From positions 2,170,001-2,234,000 of the forward strand of contig NC_019776.1 of the NCBI RefSeq assembly GCF_000317675.1: a DNA stretch of 64,000 nucleotides, given 5' to 3'. Shown one piece after another: positions 1-8,993 of this stretch. Positions within the stretch are counted from its first letter, which is position 1, and every line of letters begins with the position of its first letter. The DNA is from Cyanobacterium aponinum PCC 10605. Its GTDB lineage: Bacteria; Cyanobacteriota; Cyanobacteriia; Cyanobacteriales; Cyanobacteriaceae. A model generated the notes under the pieces. The model ran no database searches and was not told where the DNA came from. It saw nothing but the letters and a program-made list of their open reading frames with translations. The position numbers were made by a program, and so were the translations under genes.

Positions 1-478
1 CAACAGGGGTTAATGTGCCTTCTGCAACTAACATTGACTCAATACTGTTAGGATTAATCAGACGTAAAAAAGTACGTCCGTGAGTGTCGGCTAAAGATAC
101 TCCTAAAACAGTAAACATAACGCTACCCAAAATCGCAATCATGGGTTTTATAAAGCTAAAGTTGTTCGGCACGGGCAATAAGAAAATAGGTGCTAATAAT
201 AAGTTTGCTAATAATAAACCCATTGCCAAGCCAATAGCTCTGGTGATAATAACTTCAATCGGTGTTTGACGGATTTTTTGTTCTAAACGACGGTAGGTAG
301 TTTGTGCCACTAAACCTATGGCTAAACCGATAATGGATGCAAAACCTGCCACCAACCATCTTAAGGCTTGGATGTTCGATACCTGATTTTGAATTTCGGA
401 GGGGAGAAGTTCGACTATGTCAAAACCAACACCTCCAAAGGCAAGGACAAAAATTGTAATAATAATTATATCAATCAT
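1..478 (-). CDS. PIN/TRAM-domain membrane protein (YacL-like), N-terminal part
   Basis: The gene runs off the left edge; only the first ~159 codons are present, starting at the ATG whose complement is 476-478. The visible part has a hydrophobic N-terminus, a loop rich in basic residues (TYRRLEQKIRQ), and two or three further membrane segments, then a stretch LADTHGRTFLRLINPNSIE leading towards where the PIN nuclease domain begins in this family. Cyanobacterial YacL-like proteins have this N-terminal membrane module followed by PIN and TRAM domains. The nuclease part lies outside the window, so the family assignment rests on the membrane module only. Confidence 0.7.
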   Translation of the reverse strand, partial: MIDIIIITIFVLAFGGVGFDIVELLPSEIQNQVSNIQALRWLVAGFASIIGLAIGLVAQTTYRRLEQKIRQTPIEVIITRAIGLAMGLLLANLLLAPIFLLPVPNNFSFIKPMIAILGSVMFTVLGVSLADTHGRTFLRLINPNSIESMLVAEGTLTPV

Positions 479-778
479 AGATTTAGATCCTTATGGGATA
501 CTGATAACTAATTATAGGCGTTTAATCCTGTTCATTTTGTTAACTATAGTTAACCTAGGTTCTATTTTAACGTTACTTAAAAAAAATAAAGAGCGATCGC
601 ATCTGTGCGAGTTTTTCACAGACTTGTTGAGGGAATCAAGGAGTGATTAAGCTAGGAGTGCATTTAAGTTGTCTGGTTAAGATAGGGAAGAAGGTTGATG
701 AAAAAGTGGTATCAGGAAAGTAGAGAACAAGAAACAGTCTCAAAGACCTTAAAAATGATAGTTATTTTTCATAAATTG
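479..778. other. Intergenic region between YacL-like gene and GH116 gene
   Basis: No convincing gene. It contains a HIP1 octamer near 593 and, at 653-682, a 30-nt sequence that recurs with a single mismatch at 62033-62062 just after ruvB. Confidence 0.6.
653..682 (+). repeat. 30-nt dispersed repeat, copy 1
   Basis: Sequence beginning TAGGAGTGCATTTAAGTT and ending CTGGTTAAGA. The same 30 nt occur at 62033-62062 with one mismatch. Both copies lie in non-coding DNA beside a gene end. Confidence 0.7.
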
Positions 779-3187
779 CTATTTTTTCTCCAGACTATAG
801 TAAATAGCCCACACTGCCATTGCCCTTAGATAATGACTCGCTCGAAATGTACCTACTGCTGTAATCGCTTCAGGGGTGCGAAATTGTAGCCCATTTTCAT
901 AGACTTGTTTCACCACCGTTTCTGCGACTCTTAACCCCTCTTGTTTCATGCCGTTGAGAATCATAAAAGCAACGATACCATAATTAATACCTGTCCACAC
1001 TTCTAAAGGATGAGTGTCATTTTCTTTAACAGGTTTTCCGTCGGGTTTTACTCCATTGGCAATACCAAATTTACCATCATGAAATTTTAAGAAACAAGCA
1101 TCATATACTTTTCTGAGGGTAGATTTTACATATTTCGATTCTACAACATCGGGTAATCCTAATAATTGAGCATAAAACTGTCCGCATAGTTGATCAGCCA
1201 TAACCACATCTGAACCACTTTCACTGTCGAGGCGGTAATATTCCCCATTCCAAAGAGTTTCATGATAAAGACTTCTTGCTTGAGTTAACCATTGTTGAAA
1301 AACTGCGATCGCATCTTTAATTCCTTGGGGGTAATCATCAGGTTGTAAACTAGGATTCATAGGGGGATTTGCAATCAATGTATTGCCAATAGCGATAGCC
1401 GCTTCTAATCCTGCAATCCATAAACCGCCACAGTAAGCACTAATACCCTGTAAACGCCAATCATCAAAAGTTTGATCAGGAGCGCCAGAATTTTCAGGGA
1501 TACCATCACCATCTAAATCAAAAGTTTTCACATAATGGAGAGTTTCCACCACACTATCCCAACATTCCCACAAGAAATCTTGATCTAAACCACCAGTAAA
1601 TAAATAATCTCGATAAACTAGCAAAACAAAATCACAGCCCAAATCTTTCCATAAATTACAGTCTTGATAACTGGTATAGTTACTTTTTTCCCAAGGATGC
1701 TCATTTGGTGCGCCTAAATCGTGGGGGGTTGCTCCTTTTGCCTTCCTGATAGCCTGTGTCTGATTATAACCGATGATACGAGGGGTTTTATCTTCTGTAG
1801 GAATTGCCCGACTAAAAGCCTCCATAATTGATTTATCTAAACGAGGCCACATCATGATTAGAGGAAAAGAACCATATAAACGTACATCTAAACTTTCATA
1901 CCAACGATAATCAATACATTCTAAAACCCCAAATTGTCCCACAGGGTCATTTTCTGTTGCCGCAGTCCATAAACTTCCTCCTTCACTCAACAAATATAAT
2001 TCGTTAAATAAAGCCATTTTTAGCCATTCTGGTAAATCACCTCGATCTAGGATTGGTTTCTGCCACTCTTTAATGCGATTTTGCCACATATCATGGTGTT
2101 TCAATGCTGTGCGTACAATTGCCCAAGCGTTACGACCATTTCTACCAAAAAAATCCGTATAACGGCGATAATAAGTGATTCCTTGGGCAAATTCGGTTAC
2201 AGGAAAGTCCCATGCTAGGATAAAAGGAATTTTTTTTGTTTTCCCGGGTTTAACTGTAAATCTAATCGCCATTGCCCCCGCAATTTGTTCTCCGGGTTCG
2301 GCGGGTGTCTCATCCTGATAATCTGGTAAAGAGCCATTCATGGCAAAATAATCCCATATATCTGCACCATCTCCCTTGGGATTCCAACGACTATGATAAA
2401 AGACTTCTAAGCTAGGGTTTGTAATGCTAGAAATTGCCCATTGCCCCTCCCCTTCTTGGGGTTGTTCTTCCATACGGATGCGATCGAACAAACATCCTAC
2501 CCTAAAATTATCCTGAATCCACTGATTAAGATTACCCGTGCTATCTCCCCATTTTGGTCGATATTCATACTCAGGACTACCATCATCCCTAACTTTTACA
2601 GTGGGAGACTTAATAGCATTAGTAAACCAACCCACACTATTTTGCCATGTAAACATAATACTCAGGGTTATTTCCTTATCAGTAGGATTATGCACACTCC
2701 ACTCAAACACAGCCAAAGGATAACTAGATTCTTGGTAACTTCCTGCCCAAATAGGAGAAAACTGCTCACAGATAAGACGAGATTTAAACACCCCTTGATA
2801 GTCAAACCAACTACGAGGATAAAGTGCGGAATATGTACCTTTTCCTTGGGGATACCATGCCCAACTTGATAAACTACCATCAGTAGGGGAATTAGTACTC
2901 ATGGCATATACTTGGGGAGGTTCTCCTTCTACTTGCTCAAAAACACTAAACTGACAAGCTGGTAAAGACTGATAAATATGATTACCACCATCAATGTGCC
3001 AAAGATTAAATTCACCATTTACCCCTCTACCAACACAACCACCACCAAAACCACCCAAAGGCATACCATGATTAGCTCCATCATCTAAATTGCTAGCGTA
3101 GCGTACTGTATAGGGTTTTTCCCATTCTTTGCCGATTTCACATTGCCATGCAGAGGAAGGAATTTGAGGTAGTTCGATTTTGAGCAT
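779..3187 (-). CDS. GH116-family glucosidase (non-lysosomal glucosylceramidase-like)
   Basis: 802 aa, the usual length for bacterial GH116 enzymes. The N-terminal beta-sandwich domain starts with the family signature MPLGGFGGGCVGRGVNGEF near residue 42. The C-terminal (alpha/alpha)6 domain carries VLECIDYRWYESLDVRLYGS, where E423 corresponds to the nucleophile of human GBA2, and PDQTFDDW with the acid/base Asp (about 571-575), followed by SAYCGGLW. The family hydrolyses beta-glucosides and glucosylceramides; the natural substrate in cyanobacteria is not certain. No signal peptide is visible, so a cytoplasmic enzyme is likely. It stands alone, with repeat-rich DNA on both sides. Confidence 0.9.
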   Translation of the reverse strand: MLKIELPQIPSSAWQCEIGKEWEKPYTVRYASNLDDGANHGMPLGGFGGGCVGRGVNGEFNLWHIDGGNHIYQSLPACQFSVFEQVEGEPPQVYAMSTNSPTDGSLSSWAWYPQGKGTYSALYPRSWFDYQGVFKSRLICEQFSPIWAGSYQESSYPLAVFEWSVHNPTDKEITLSIMFTWQNSVGWFTNAIKSPTVKVRDDGSPEYEYRPKWGDSTGNLNQWIQDNFRVGCLFDRIRMEEQPQEGEGQWAISSITNPSLEVFYHSRWNPKGDGADIWDYFAMNGSLPDYQDETPAEPGEQIAGAMAIRFTVKPGKTKKIPFILAWDFPVTEFAQGITYYRRYTDFFGRNGRNAWAIVRTALKHHDMWQNRIKEWQKPILDRGDLPEWLKMALFNELYLLSEGGSLWTAATENDPVGQFGVLECIDYRWYESLDVRLYGSFPLIMMWPRLDKSIMEAFSRAIPTEDKTPRIIGYNQTQAIRKAKGATPHDLGAPNEHPWEKSNYTSYQDCNLWKDLGCDFVLLVYRDYLFTGGLDQDFLWECWDSVVETLHYVKTFDLDGDGIPENSGAPDQTFDDWRLQGISAYCGGLWIAGLEAAIAIGNTLIANPPMNPSLQPDDYPQGIKDAIAVFQQWLTQARSLYHETLWNGEYYRLDSESGSDVVMADQLCGQFYAQLLGLPDVVESKYVKSTLRKVYDACFLKFHDGKFGIANGVKPDGKPVKENDTHPLEVWTGINYGIVAFMILNGMKQEGLRVAETVVKQVYENGLQFRTPEAITAVGTFRASHYLRAMAVWAIYYSLEKK

Positions 3188-3343
3188 AGTTATTCAATTA
3201 AGTTTTCATTAATCATCAATATTATCAGCAGAAATACCAGTTGGATATAACATTTATGCGCTCAAGGGCAAAGTTAAAGGAGCAAAGGGCAAGGGGCAAA
3301 AGGCAAAGGTGTTAAAATATTTTTTGATATTAAAGACTTCAAG
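3188..3343. repeat. Intergenic repeat tract with heptad-like GGCAAAGG/GGGCAAG units
   Basis: Around 3266-3310 the text is made of near-repeats of AAAGGGCA/AAGGGGCA, the period-7 tracts found in most gaps of this window. No gene is seen. Confidence 0.5.
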
Positions 3344-3445
3344 ATGTCAGAGATAAAAGACTTTAAAGATTTAATAATTTGGCAAAAAGGTATGGAAATT
3401 GCTGAACAATGTTATTTTGTGCTCAAAAAATTTCCAAAAGAATAA
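3344..3445 (+). pseudogene. Remnant of a four-helix-bundle (S23/IVP-type) protein
   Basis: An ATG opens a frame reading MSEIKDFKDLIIWQKGMEIA and continuing to LKKFPKE, followed by TAA where intact family members continue as FPKEELYGL. After the stop the frame still reads LYEI, so a GAA to TAA change plus loss of the rest looks likely. The family (23S rRNA intervening-sequence-type proteins, about 120 aa) forms four-helix bundles of unknown role in cyanobacteria. Only 33 residues remain and the following gene is in the opposite direction. Confidence 0.65.
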
Positions 3446-3530
3446 CTATACGAGATAGTTTTAAGTAAAATTTGGGCGTTTTACAGTGAATTTCATCACT
3501 ATTCCCTCTTTCCTGATTTCTGTAAGAAAT

Positions 3531-4760
3531 CTAGTCTATCACTTTAAGAAATCTTGCCATCGGTGTAAGAGATAATCCTTGAATTAAAACCGAGATAATT
3601 ACTAAGAAAAACACAAGGTTAAAAATTTGATCTGCGTACTCAAAACCTTGAGTAATAGGCATGATAGAAAGTACAATCGGTACTGCCCCTCTTAAGCCAA
3701 CCCACGAAACAAATAACTTATCCGCTTGTTTATATTTAGAAAAAGGTGCAAGACACAAAAATACACTAATAGGACGGGCAATTAAAATTAAAAAGAGTGC
3801 GATCGCAATTCCGACACTAATATTAGAAAGTAAATCAGAAGGAAAGACTAATAAACCAAGAGTTAAAAACATTGTTATTTCCATCAACCACGATAAACCA
3901 TCATGAAAACTAATAATTAATTCTTTTTTCAAAACATTACTATTACTAAAAACAATACCTATAATATAAACGGCAAGAAAAGGATTACCACGAGCAAAAG
4001 CCGTGATACTAAAAATCATAAGTAATAAACCAAAAGCACAAACAGGATAAAGTCCATCTGAAGCCAATTGAATACGGTTAATCACCCACACCATTAACAA
4101 ACCACCGTAGTAGCCAAAAAAAGAACCTATTAGTATTTGTAGTAATAAACTAAAAATGATAACAGTAGGATTAAATACTCCTTGTGCTAAAACCCCGATG
4201 ATAGAAGTGGCTAGAAGTATTGCTGTGGGGTCATTGCTACCAGATTCTAGTTCCAAAAGAGGTTGTAAATTATTTTTTAATCTGATATTGCTGGACTTTA
4301 ATATGGAAAAAACAGCCGCCGCATCTGTAGAAGATACGATCGCACCTAATAATAAACCTTCCGTCCAACTAATACCGTTAACCCCCAAATTAAAACTAGA
4401 AAAACTACCAAGAATAAGCCATGCAAAACTACCGACTAAAACGGCTGTGATACAAACTCCTAAGGTTGAAAGAAGTAAACCTTCTTTGATGATAGGACGT
4501 ATTTGTCGCCATTTACTATCTAACCCTCCTGAAAAAAGAATAATTACCAAAGCCGAATCGGCAACATACTGACTGACACCATAACTTTCAAAGTCGATAC
4601 CACCGACACCTTGACTTCCAGAAAGAATACCAATCAACAAAAACAAAAGTAAGGCAGGAACTCCTAAACGAGATGCTATTTTACTAGCAAATACACTGGC
4701 TAATATTAATATGCCAAAAATTAAAAAAAGTTCCTCTATGGACAAATAACTTAGATTCAT
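3531..4760 (-). CDS. Cation/proton antiporter, CPA1 family (NhaP2-like)
   Basis: 409 aa, nearly all hydrophobic, with about 12 predicted membrane helices. Matches the NhaP2/CvrA type: SRLGVPALLLFLLIGILSGS in the first helices, STDAAAV (residues 144-150) and ESGSNDP (172-178), the region with the ion-binding Asp residues. NhaP2 proteins of proteobacteria are about 570 aa and carry a C-terminal TrkA-C/RCK domain; here the protein ends right after the membrane part, so that regulatory domain is absent. It exchanges K+ or Na+ for protons at the plasma or thylakoid membrane. It shares its strand with the lactate dehydrogenase gene and begins only ~20 bp after it ends, so co-transcription is likely. 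Confidence 0.85.
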   Translation of the reverse strand: MNLSYLSIEELFLIFGILILASVFASKIASRLGVPALLLFLLIGILSGSQGVGGIDFESYGVSQYVADSALVIILFSGGLDSKWRQIRPIIKEGLLLSTLGVCITAVLVGSFAWLILGSFSSFNLGVNGISWTEGLLLGAIVSSTDAAAVFSILKSSNIRLKNNLQPLLELESGSNDPTAILLATSIIGVLAQGVFNPTVIIFSLLLQILIGSFFGYYGGLLMVWVINRIQLASDGLYPVCAFGLLLMIFSITAFARGNPFLAVYIIGIVFSNSNVLKKELIISFHDGLSWLMEITMFLTLGLLVFPSDLLSNISVGIAIALFLILIARPISVFLCLAPFSKYKQADKLFVSWVGLRGAVPIVLSIMPITQGFEYADQIFNLVFFLVIISVLIQGLSLTPMARFLKVID

Positions 4761-4781
4761 TCGTATTTATGAAATACATTT

Positions 4782-5777
4782 TCAGTAATTAATCTTATCA
4801 AACACTTCTTTTAACATCTTTGCCGATTGTTGTAATAACTTTTCCTCATCTTCAGAAAGAGTTAGATTAACAGTCTTAATGATACCTCTTTCACTAACAA
4901 CCCTCGGAATACTTAGACAAACATCCTCAATACCGTACATACCCGTCATTAAACCACTAACCGTTAAAATTCTTTCCTGAGAATTGAGAATTGCCTTTAC
5001 AATATCTGTAGTGGCTAAACCTATAGCATAAGAAGTATAGCCTTTTAATTTGATAATATCATAAGCCGCATTTTGAACTTTTTGAAAAATTCCCGATAAA
5101 GTAGCTTTTTCATCTTCAGGTAAATCAGCCCACGTATTCGGCACAAGTTTCATTCCTCCAACATTAGCGGTACTCCATACAGGAACTTCACTATCTCCAT
5201 GTTCACCAATGATATAAGCATGGACACTACGAGGGTCAATATCCATTTCTTTAGCTAATAGGGTACGAAAACGCGCAGTATCAAGCACAGTACCACTACC
5301 AATAATTCGGGAACTAGGAAACCCAGTAATTTTAAGGGTTGCATAGGTCATAATGTCCACAGGGTTTGTTACCACTAAGATAATTGCTTCAGGACAATAT
5401 TTAACAACATCAGCGAGAATTTTTTTGTAAATGGCAATATTTCTTTCTAGCAAACTCAGGCGACTTTCCCCTTCTTTTTGAGCAACTCCTGCTGTAATAA
5501 TCACAATATCTGCATTTCTTCCTTCATTGGCGATGGTTCCAGCTTTGATGTCTGTGGGTGGAATAAAAGGCATTCCATGGGAAAAATCCATTACTTCTCC
5601 TTCAAGTTTATCCGATGCAATATCTTGTAAAACTAACTCATCAAAACAATCTTGAATTAACATCGAATAAGCACAAGCTAATCCGACTTGCCCTAAACCA
5701 ATAATAATTCCCTTCCGAGGACGTAAAGAGCTAGGATTCTCTGCACTGGGGTTAGATAGTAATATTTTTTCAAACAT
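4782..5777 (-). CDS. ldh: L-lactate dehydrogenase
   Basis: 331 aa from the ATG at 5777. A longer frame exists upstream but would start on TTG; the ATG has a GGA about 10 nt before it. Rossmann motif GLGQVG (27-32), GVAQKEGESR with Gln at about position 100 and Arg106, NPVD (138-141), and the catalytic His in GEHGD (191-195). In this family Gln at the substrate-specificity position marks lactate rather than malate dehydrogenase, which has Arg there. It reduces pyruvate to lactate with NADH in the cytoplasm and would serve dark fermentation. The downstream gene is a cation/proton antiporter on the same strand. Confidence 0.88.
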   Translation of the reverse strand: MFEKILLSNPSAENPSSLRPRKGIIIGLGQVGLACAYSMLIQDCFDELVLQDIASDKLEGEVMDFSHGMPFIPPTDIKAGTIANEGRNADIVIITAGVAQKEGESRLSLLERNIAIYKKILADVVKYCPEAIILVVTNPVDIMTYATLKITGFPSSRIIGSGTVLDTARFRTLLAKEMDIDPRSVHAYIIGEHGDSEVPVWSTANVGGMKLVPNTWADLPEDEKATLSGIFQKVQNAAYDIIKLKGYTSYAIGLATTDIVKAILNSQERILTVSGLMTGMYGIEDVCLSIPRVVSERGIIKTVNLTLSEDEEKLLQQSAKMLKEVFDKINY

Positions 5778-5843
5778 GATTTTTATTCCAATGGTTTGAT
5801 TTGGCAATATAGCAAGTTTAGGATAACAAATGGTTAAGACACT

Positions 5844-6092
5844 CTAAGTTTGGGATAAATTTCCATCTATAAGTGATAGCGAAAAGGGCAAAAGTGAATA
5901 GTTTATAGTGAATAGTGAATAGTTGATAATTACTCGTTACTCGTTACTCATTACTTTCTTCTAAAACCTGAAACCTGAAACCTGAAACCCGACACCTTAT
6001 CACCCTCTCCCCTCATCCCCTCATCTCCCCATCCCTCTACCCAAACACCTGACACCTATCCTTCTCCGATATTCTTAAACCGAACTGAAGTT
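5844..6092 (-). repeat. MITE-like element with heptad tracts
   Basis: One end reads AGTTTGGGATAAATTTCCAT and the other ends in TTAAACCGAACTGAAGTT; the ends are imperfect inverted repeats of the AACCTGAGTTCGG family. Between them lie tracts of period 7: AGTGAAT, ACTCGTT, ACCTGAA (three to four units near 5965-5996) and CCCTCAT. The same element, inverted, is at 40664-40920. Confidence 0.75.
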
Positions 6093-6097
6093 AATTA

Positions 6098-6360
6098 TTA
6101 TTCAATGACAACAAAGCCCAAAAAAGTGAGATCATAGGTTTGAATACGTGCGATCGCATCTTTGAGTTGAGAAAAAGAAGTTTGTCTTAATTTAACAACC
6201 ATAACAATACCTTCTGTTTTCTGAGCAAGTAAACTTAAATCAAAAGATTCAAGGAAAAAAGAACTATTATAAATAGTCAAAGCATAATGTTGTGCAATTT
6301 GATCTACTAAATTTTGAGCAACTTCTGAACTTAAATGTAAAGGTTTTTCTGAGAGTGGGA
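6098..6360 (-). pseudogene. Frame-shifted 3' end of the BY-kinase domain
   Basis: Continues the gene at 6267-7697 in another frame. Read from about 6360 it gives LSEKPLHLSSEVAQNLVDQI then ALTIYNSSFFLESFDLSLLA and QKTEGIVMVVKLRQTS, ending FLGFVVIE. The part from LLAQKTEGIVMVVK onward resembles the last strand-helix units of bacterial tyrosine kinases (BY-kinases). The Walker A, A' and B motifs that should precede it are missing, so the catalytic region has lost sequence as well as frame. Confidence 0.65.
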
Positions 6361-7697
6361 TGTAAAGAAGTAATAAGGATGCGATTTTGATGACTATTGG
6401 GTAATTGAAAATGGAGATTTGTATAAACCTGAGAAAGTGATATATGTACAGGAGTTATCTTTTGATAAACGTTTTTTGAGTCACGGAAAAAATTTTCTTC
6501 TTCAAGGGTAACTTGGTCTTTTTTCTTTTCCTCTAATTCTACTACCCCTAAAATTGGTAAACCAAAAGCATACTCTAAATCACTTGTTTCATGAATTATA
6601 TCTCTCCTCTTCTCAAGCGCGATCGCAACTAATAACCCTAAAATTGTGCCCAAACCTGTACCAAGTGCCAATTTTTTTTCTGGCTCAGGAGAATATCCCT
6701 TCAAATTACCAAATTCATCAATGGCTGTTTGTGGAGGGGACAGAATTTGCCAAGGAATCTGTTTTTGGGCAATTTCCACTCCTAGGGTTTCCCTCTGATT
6801 AGTTAATTGATTTAGTATAGTTGTATCTAGTGAAATTTGGCGATCGAGGTCATTATACTCTTTGATGACGCCCGGCATTACTGCTAATTGTGAACCAGTT
6901 TGAGTTTGGCTATTTTTTAAAGACTGATAACGAGAAGAAAGAGTATCAATTTGATTTTGTGTTTCAATCAACTTTTGAATTAAAGCTAAACGACTAGAAT
7001 CCTGATAGGCAAAAACTCTGGGGTTAACATTAGGATCTATTTTATTTTCCTGTAAAACTCTGGTCGTTTCCTTTTCTAATAAATTAGTAATATTATCTTT
7101 TTGGTCTTGTAGATTTAATGTATTGGGATGGTTTTCTGTTAACTGTGCTGACTGTTGAGCAATTTGTGTGTCTATAGCTTGTAAATCCAATAACAACCGT
7201 TGTCTTTTTGGATCTTGACTAAGAGTAGAGGCACTAAGAGACTCTGCCGGTGTCAAACCTAAATCTTTTTGAAATGTTTTTATCAAGTAAGCAGGTGGAT
7301 ATAAAGGATTATTTTGATTAACTTTTTCTGCTATCTGTTGAAGAATATTGTTGCTCTTGAGAATTCGTAAAATTGTTGGGTAATCAATAGAAAGTAACTC
7401 TTCATTAACATTACCACCCGTTCGAGCTAAAGTTGTCGGTTCAGTTAGTTTTTCTGCGGAGGTTACAGGTTCAACTAACATTTTAAAACTACCGGGGTAA
7501 ATAACAGGATCTGTTTTACTCCATAAAAATGCAGGAACAAAACCAGAAACAGCGAAAGTAAGGATAATTAACCAACGACGCTTAAAAACGTTCAAATAAA
7601 ATTTTGGCAAACTACCTTTTTTAACCGCTACCACAGAGGCTAATTCATCTTCCGCATTTTCCGTCATTGCAAAGGAACTTGTTGTCTCATCCACCAC
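6267..7697 (-). CDS. Polysaccharide co-polymerase (Wzz/GumC-type), truncated by frameshift
   Basis: 476 aa as read. N-terminal cytoplasmic tail, a first membrane segment near residues 41-60 (RRWLIILTFAVSGF), a periplasmic Wzz domain with a long coiled-coil region (about 150-310), a second membrane segment near 345-365 (LGTGLGTILGLLVAIALE), then the start of a kinase-like domain (NRILITSLHP). At about 6360 the frame slips and the last ~30 residues are low-complexity nonsense. Proteins of this class set chain length in capsule or exopolysaccharide export and many carry a C-terminal tyrosine kinase. Here the membrane and periplasmic parts are intact, and a kinase-dead product may still be made. 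The gene is alone, with no other polysaccharide genes in view. Confidence 0.75.
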   Translation of the reverse strand: MVDETTSSFAMTENAEDELASVVAVKKGSLPKFYLNVFKRRWLIILTFAVSGFVPAFLWSKTDPVIYPGSFKMLVEPVTSAEKLTEPTTLARTGGNVNEELLSIDYPTILRILKSNNILQQIAEKVNQNNPLYPPAYLIKTFQKDLGLTPAESLSASTLSQDPKRQRLLLDLQAIDTQIAQQSAQLTENHPNTLNLQDQKDNITNLLEKETTRVLQENKIDPNVNPRVFAYQDSSRLALIQKLIETQNQIDTLSSRYQSLKNSQTQTGSQLAVMPGVIKEYNDLDRQISLDTTILNQLTNQRETLGVEIAQKQIPWQILSPPQTAIDEFGNLKGYSPEPEKKLALGTGLGTILGLLVAIALEKRRDIIHETSDLEYAFGLPILGVVELEEKKKDQVTLEEENFFRDSKNVYQKITPVHISLSQVYTNLHFQLPNSHQNRILITSLHPTLRKTFTFKFRSCSKFSRSNCTTLCFDYL

Positions 7698-7875
7698 TGT
7701 TTTAACTCAAAATATTCGTATTAAGGATATAAGGGTAAATAAATAATCAATAATATTAGAAAAACTATTATTCTTCACGCTAATTTTCCCTATCAGTTTA
7801 ACATTCTGATCTCAAACCATGATATTCTGAATTTTACAAACTATTTTTACCTAAACTCTAGCTAAATTAAAAATT

Positions 7876-8463
7876 ATGTCCTCCCCCGGATTTTCCTCTG
7901 ATAGTGGGCAATATGATGATACTGAGATTGTCACCATCTTTGACGATGAGGGGCGATCTCTCGATTGTTATATTGAGAATGAAATTGAATATGATGGCAA
8001 AATATACGTTTTATTAATGCCTATTGATCTAGCCATTGTCATTTTAACGGAAGAAATAGATTCTGAAGATAATGAATATAGCGAAACCGTTATGGTAGAA
8101 GATAAAGAAGAACTTGATGGTATCTTTGATGATGCAAAAGCTGTTTTAGGAGAATTAAATTTATATTTGAAGCGTACAGGTTTTATCTTAACTGCTAGTG
8201 GAGAATTACCACCTTTAGAAGAAAATAATATTATTAGCTTAGAAATTGAAGAACACACCTCAGAAATAGAACCCGAAGAATTACAGTTTTTAGCAAGTTT
8301 TTACTCAGAAGAACAAAAATATAATATTTGCACCCCTTTAAGCCCCATTTTATTCATCGGCGAGAAAGATGGTTTTGGTAAAATCAATATAATACAGTCT
8401 CAAGAAGAAGAAGTAAGTTGGATTCTTGAAGAATTGCTTTTCGAAGATTACGAGGATAATTGA
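7876..8463 (+). CDS. DUF3727-type protein
   Basis: 195 aa, strongly acidic. The N-terminal part (EIVTIFDDEGRSLDCYIENE, then YVLLMPID) resembles the small DUF1292-like fold, and the C-terminal half (LQFLASFYSEEQKYNICTPL, then LFIGEKDGFG) matches the DUF3727 family conserved in cyanobacteria and plastids. Function is not established. It is followed by another small gene on the same strand after a ~130-bp repeat tract. Confidence 0.75.
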   Translation: MSSPGFSSDSGQYDDTEIVTIFDDEGRSLDCYIENEIEYDGKIYVLLMPIDLAIVILTEEIDSEDNEYSETVMVEDKEELDGIFDDAKAVLGELNLYLKRTGFILTASGELPPLEENNIISLEIEEHTSEIEPEELQFLASFYSEEQKYNICTPLSPILFIGEKDGFGKINIIQSQEEEVSWILEELLFEDYEDN

Positions 8464-8593
8464 ATTAAGGGTTCGGGGTTCAGGGTGATGAGGGGAGATG
8501 GGTGATAAGGAGAGAGGGGGAGAGGCGAAAACTAATTCTTAACTCTCAATTTTTAACTGAAATCTATTCACTATTCATTAATTTATCGTTAGT

Positions 8594-8935
8594 ATGAGTC
8601 AATTAACACTTAATTTAATTCAAGGTTCAGTTTCCTTTAACTTTACCTCTAGTGCGGCGGAAAATTTACAGACAGAAATTAATCATTTAATGCAAAGTCT
8701 TAAAGAAATCGCCTTGCAAAATAAAACGGGAGGCAAACCAACCCCAAAAACAGCAATGGAATATCAATATACAGGAGATGTATTTTTAGAACTTTTTTGC
8801 AATCCCAATATTTACCCTAGTCCTTTCTCTGCTAAAGTATTAGTTACCCTCAGAAGCCCTCAAATAAGACTTACTAGCGAAGCAGAGTTAACTCGCTTAG
8901 TAGAAGACTTAGAGCAGTATTTACAGACAATTTGA
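8594..8935 (+). CDS. Conserved small hypothetical protein
   Basis: 113 aa. I do not recognise the family. It has no membrane segment; the N-terminus is beta-strand-like (LTLNLIQGSVSFNFTSS), the middle amphipathic, and the C-terminus helical (LTRLVEDLEQYLQTI). Codon use matches the neighbours and the frame is free of competing long frames, so it is likely a real gene. It is convergent with the GTPase gene that follows. Confidence 0.6.
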   Translation: MSQLTLNLIQGSVSFNFTSSAAENLQTEINHLMQSLKEIALQNKTGGKPTPKTAMEYQYTGDVFLELFCNPNIYPSPFSAKVLVTLRSPQIRLTSEAELTRLVEDLEQYLQTI

Positions 8936-8993
8936 ATAATAAAGAATAATAAATTTTCCTTTTTTCTTTTATTTCCTGAATATCGAATATCGC

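Noticed and set aside
417..650. 77-aa plus-strand frame
   Set aside because: It runs antisense through the start of the YacL-like gene and into non-coding DNA, with no ribosome-binding site or homology.
2441..2880. Several plus- and minus-strand frames inside the GH116 gene
   Set aside because: They lie entirely within a well-supported gene and show no family motifs.
5880..6060. CRISPR array suggested by repeated ACCTGAA and CCCTCAT units
   Set aside because: Units are 7 bp and contiguous, with no spacers of 30-40 bp and no cas genes; they are heptanucleotide tracts.
6267..6400. Walker A motif read from the sequence LHPTLRKTFTF
   Set aside because: It lacks the glycines of a P-loop and lies at the frameshift; similarity is accidental.
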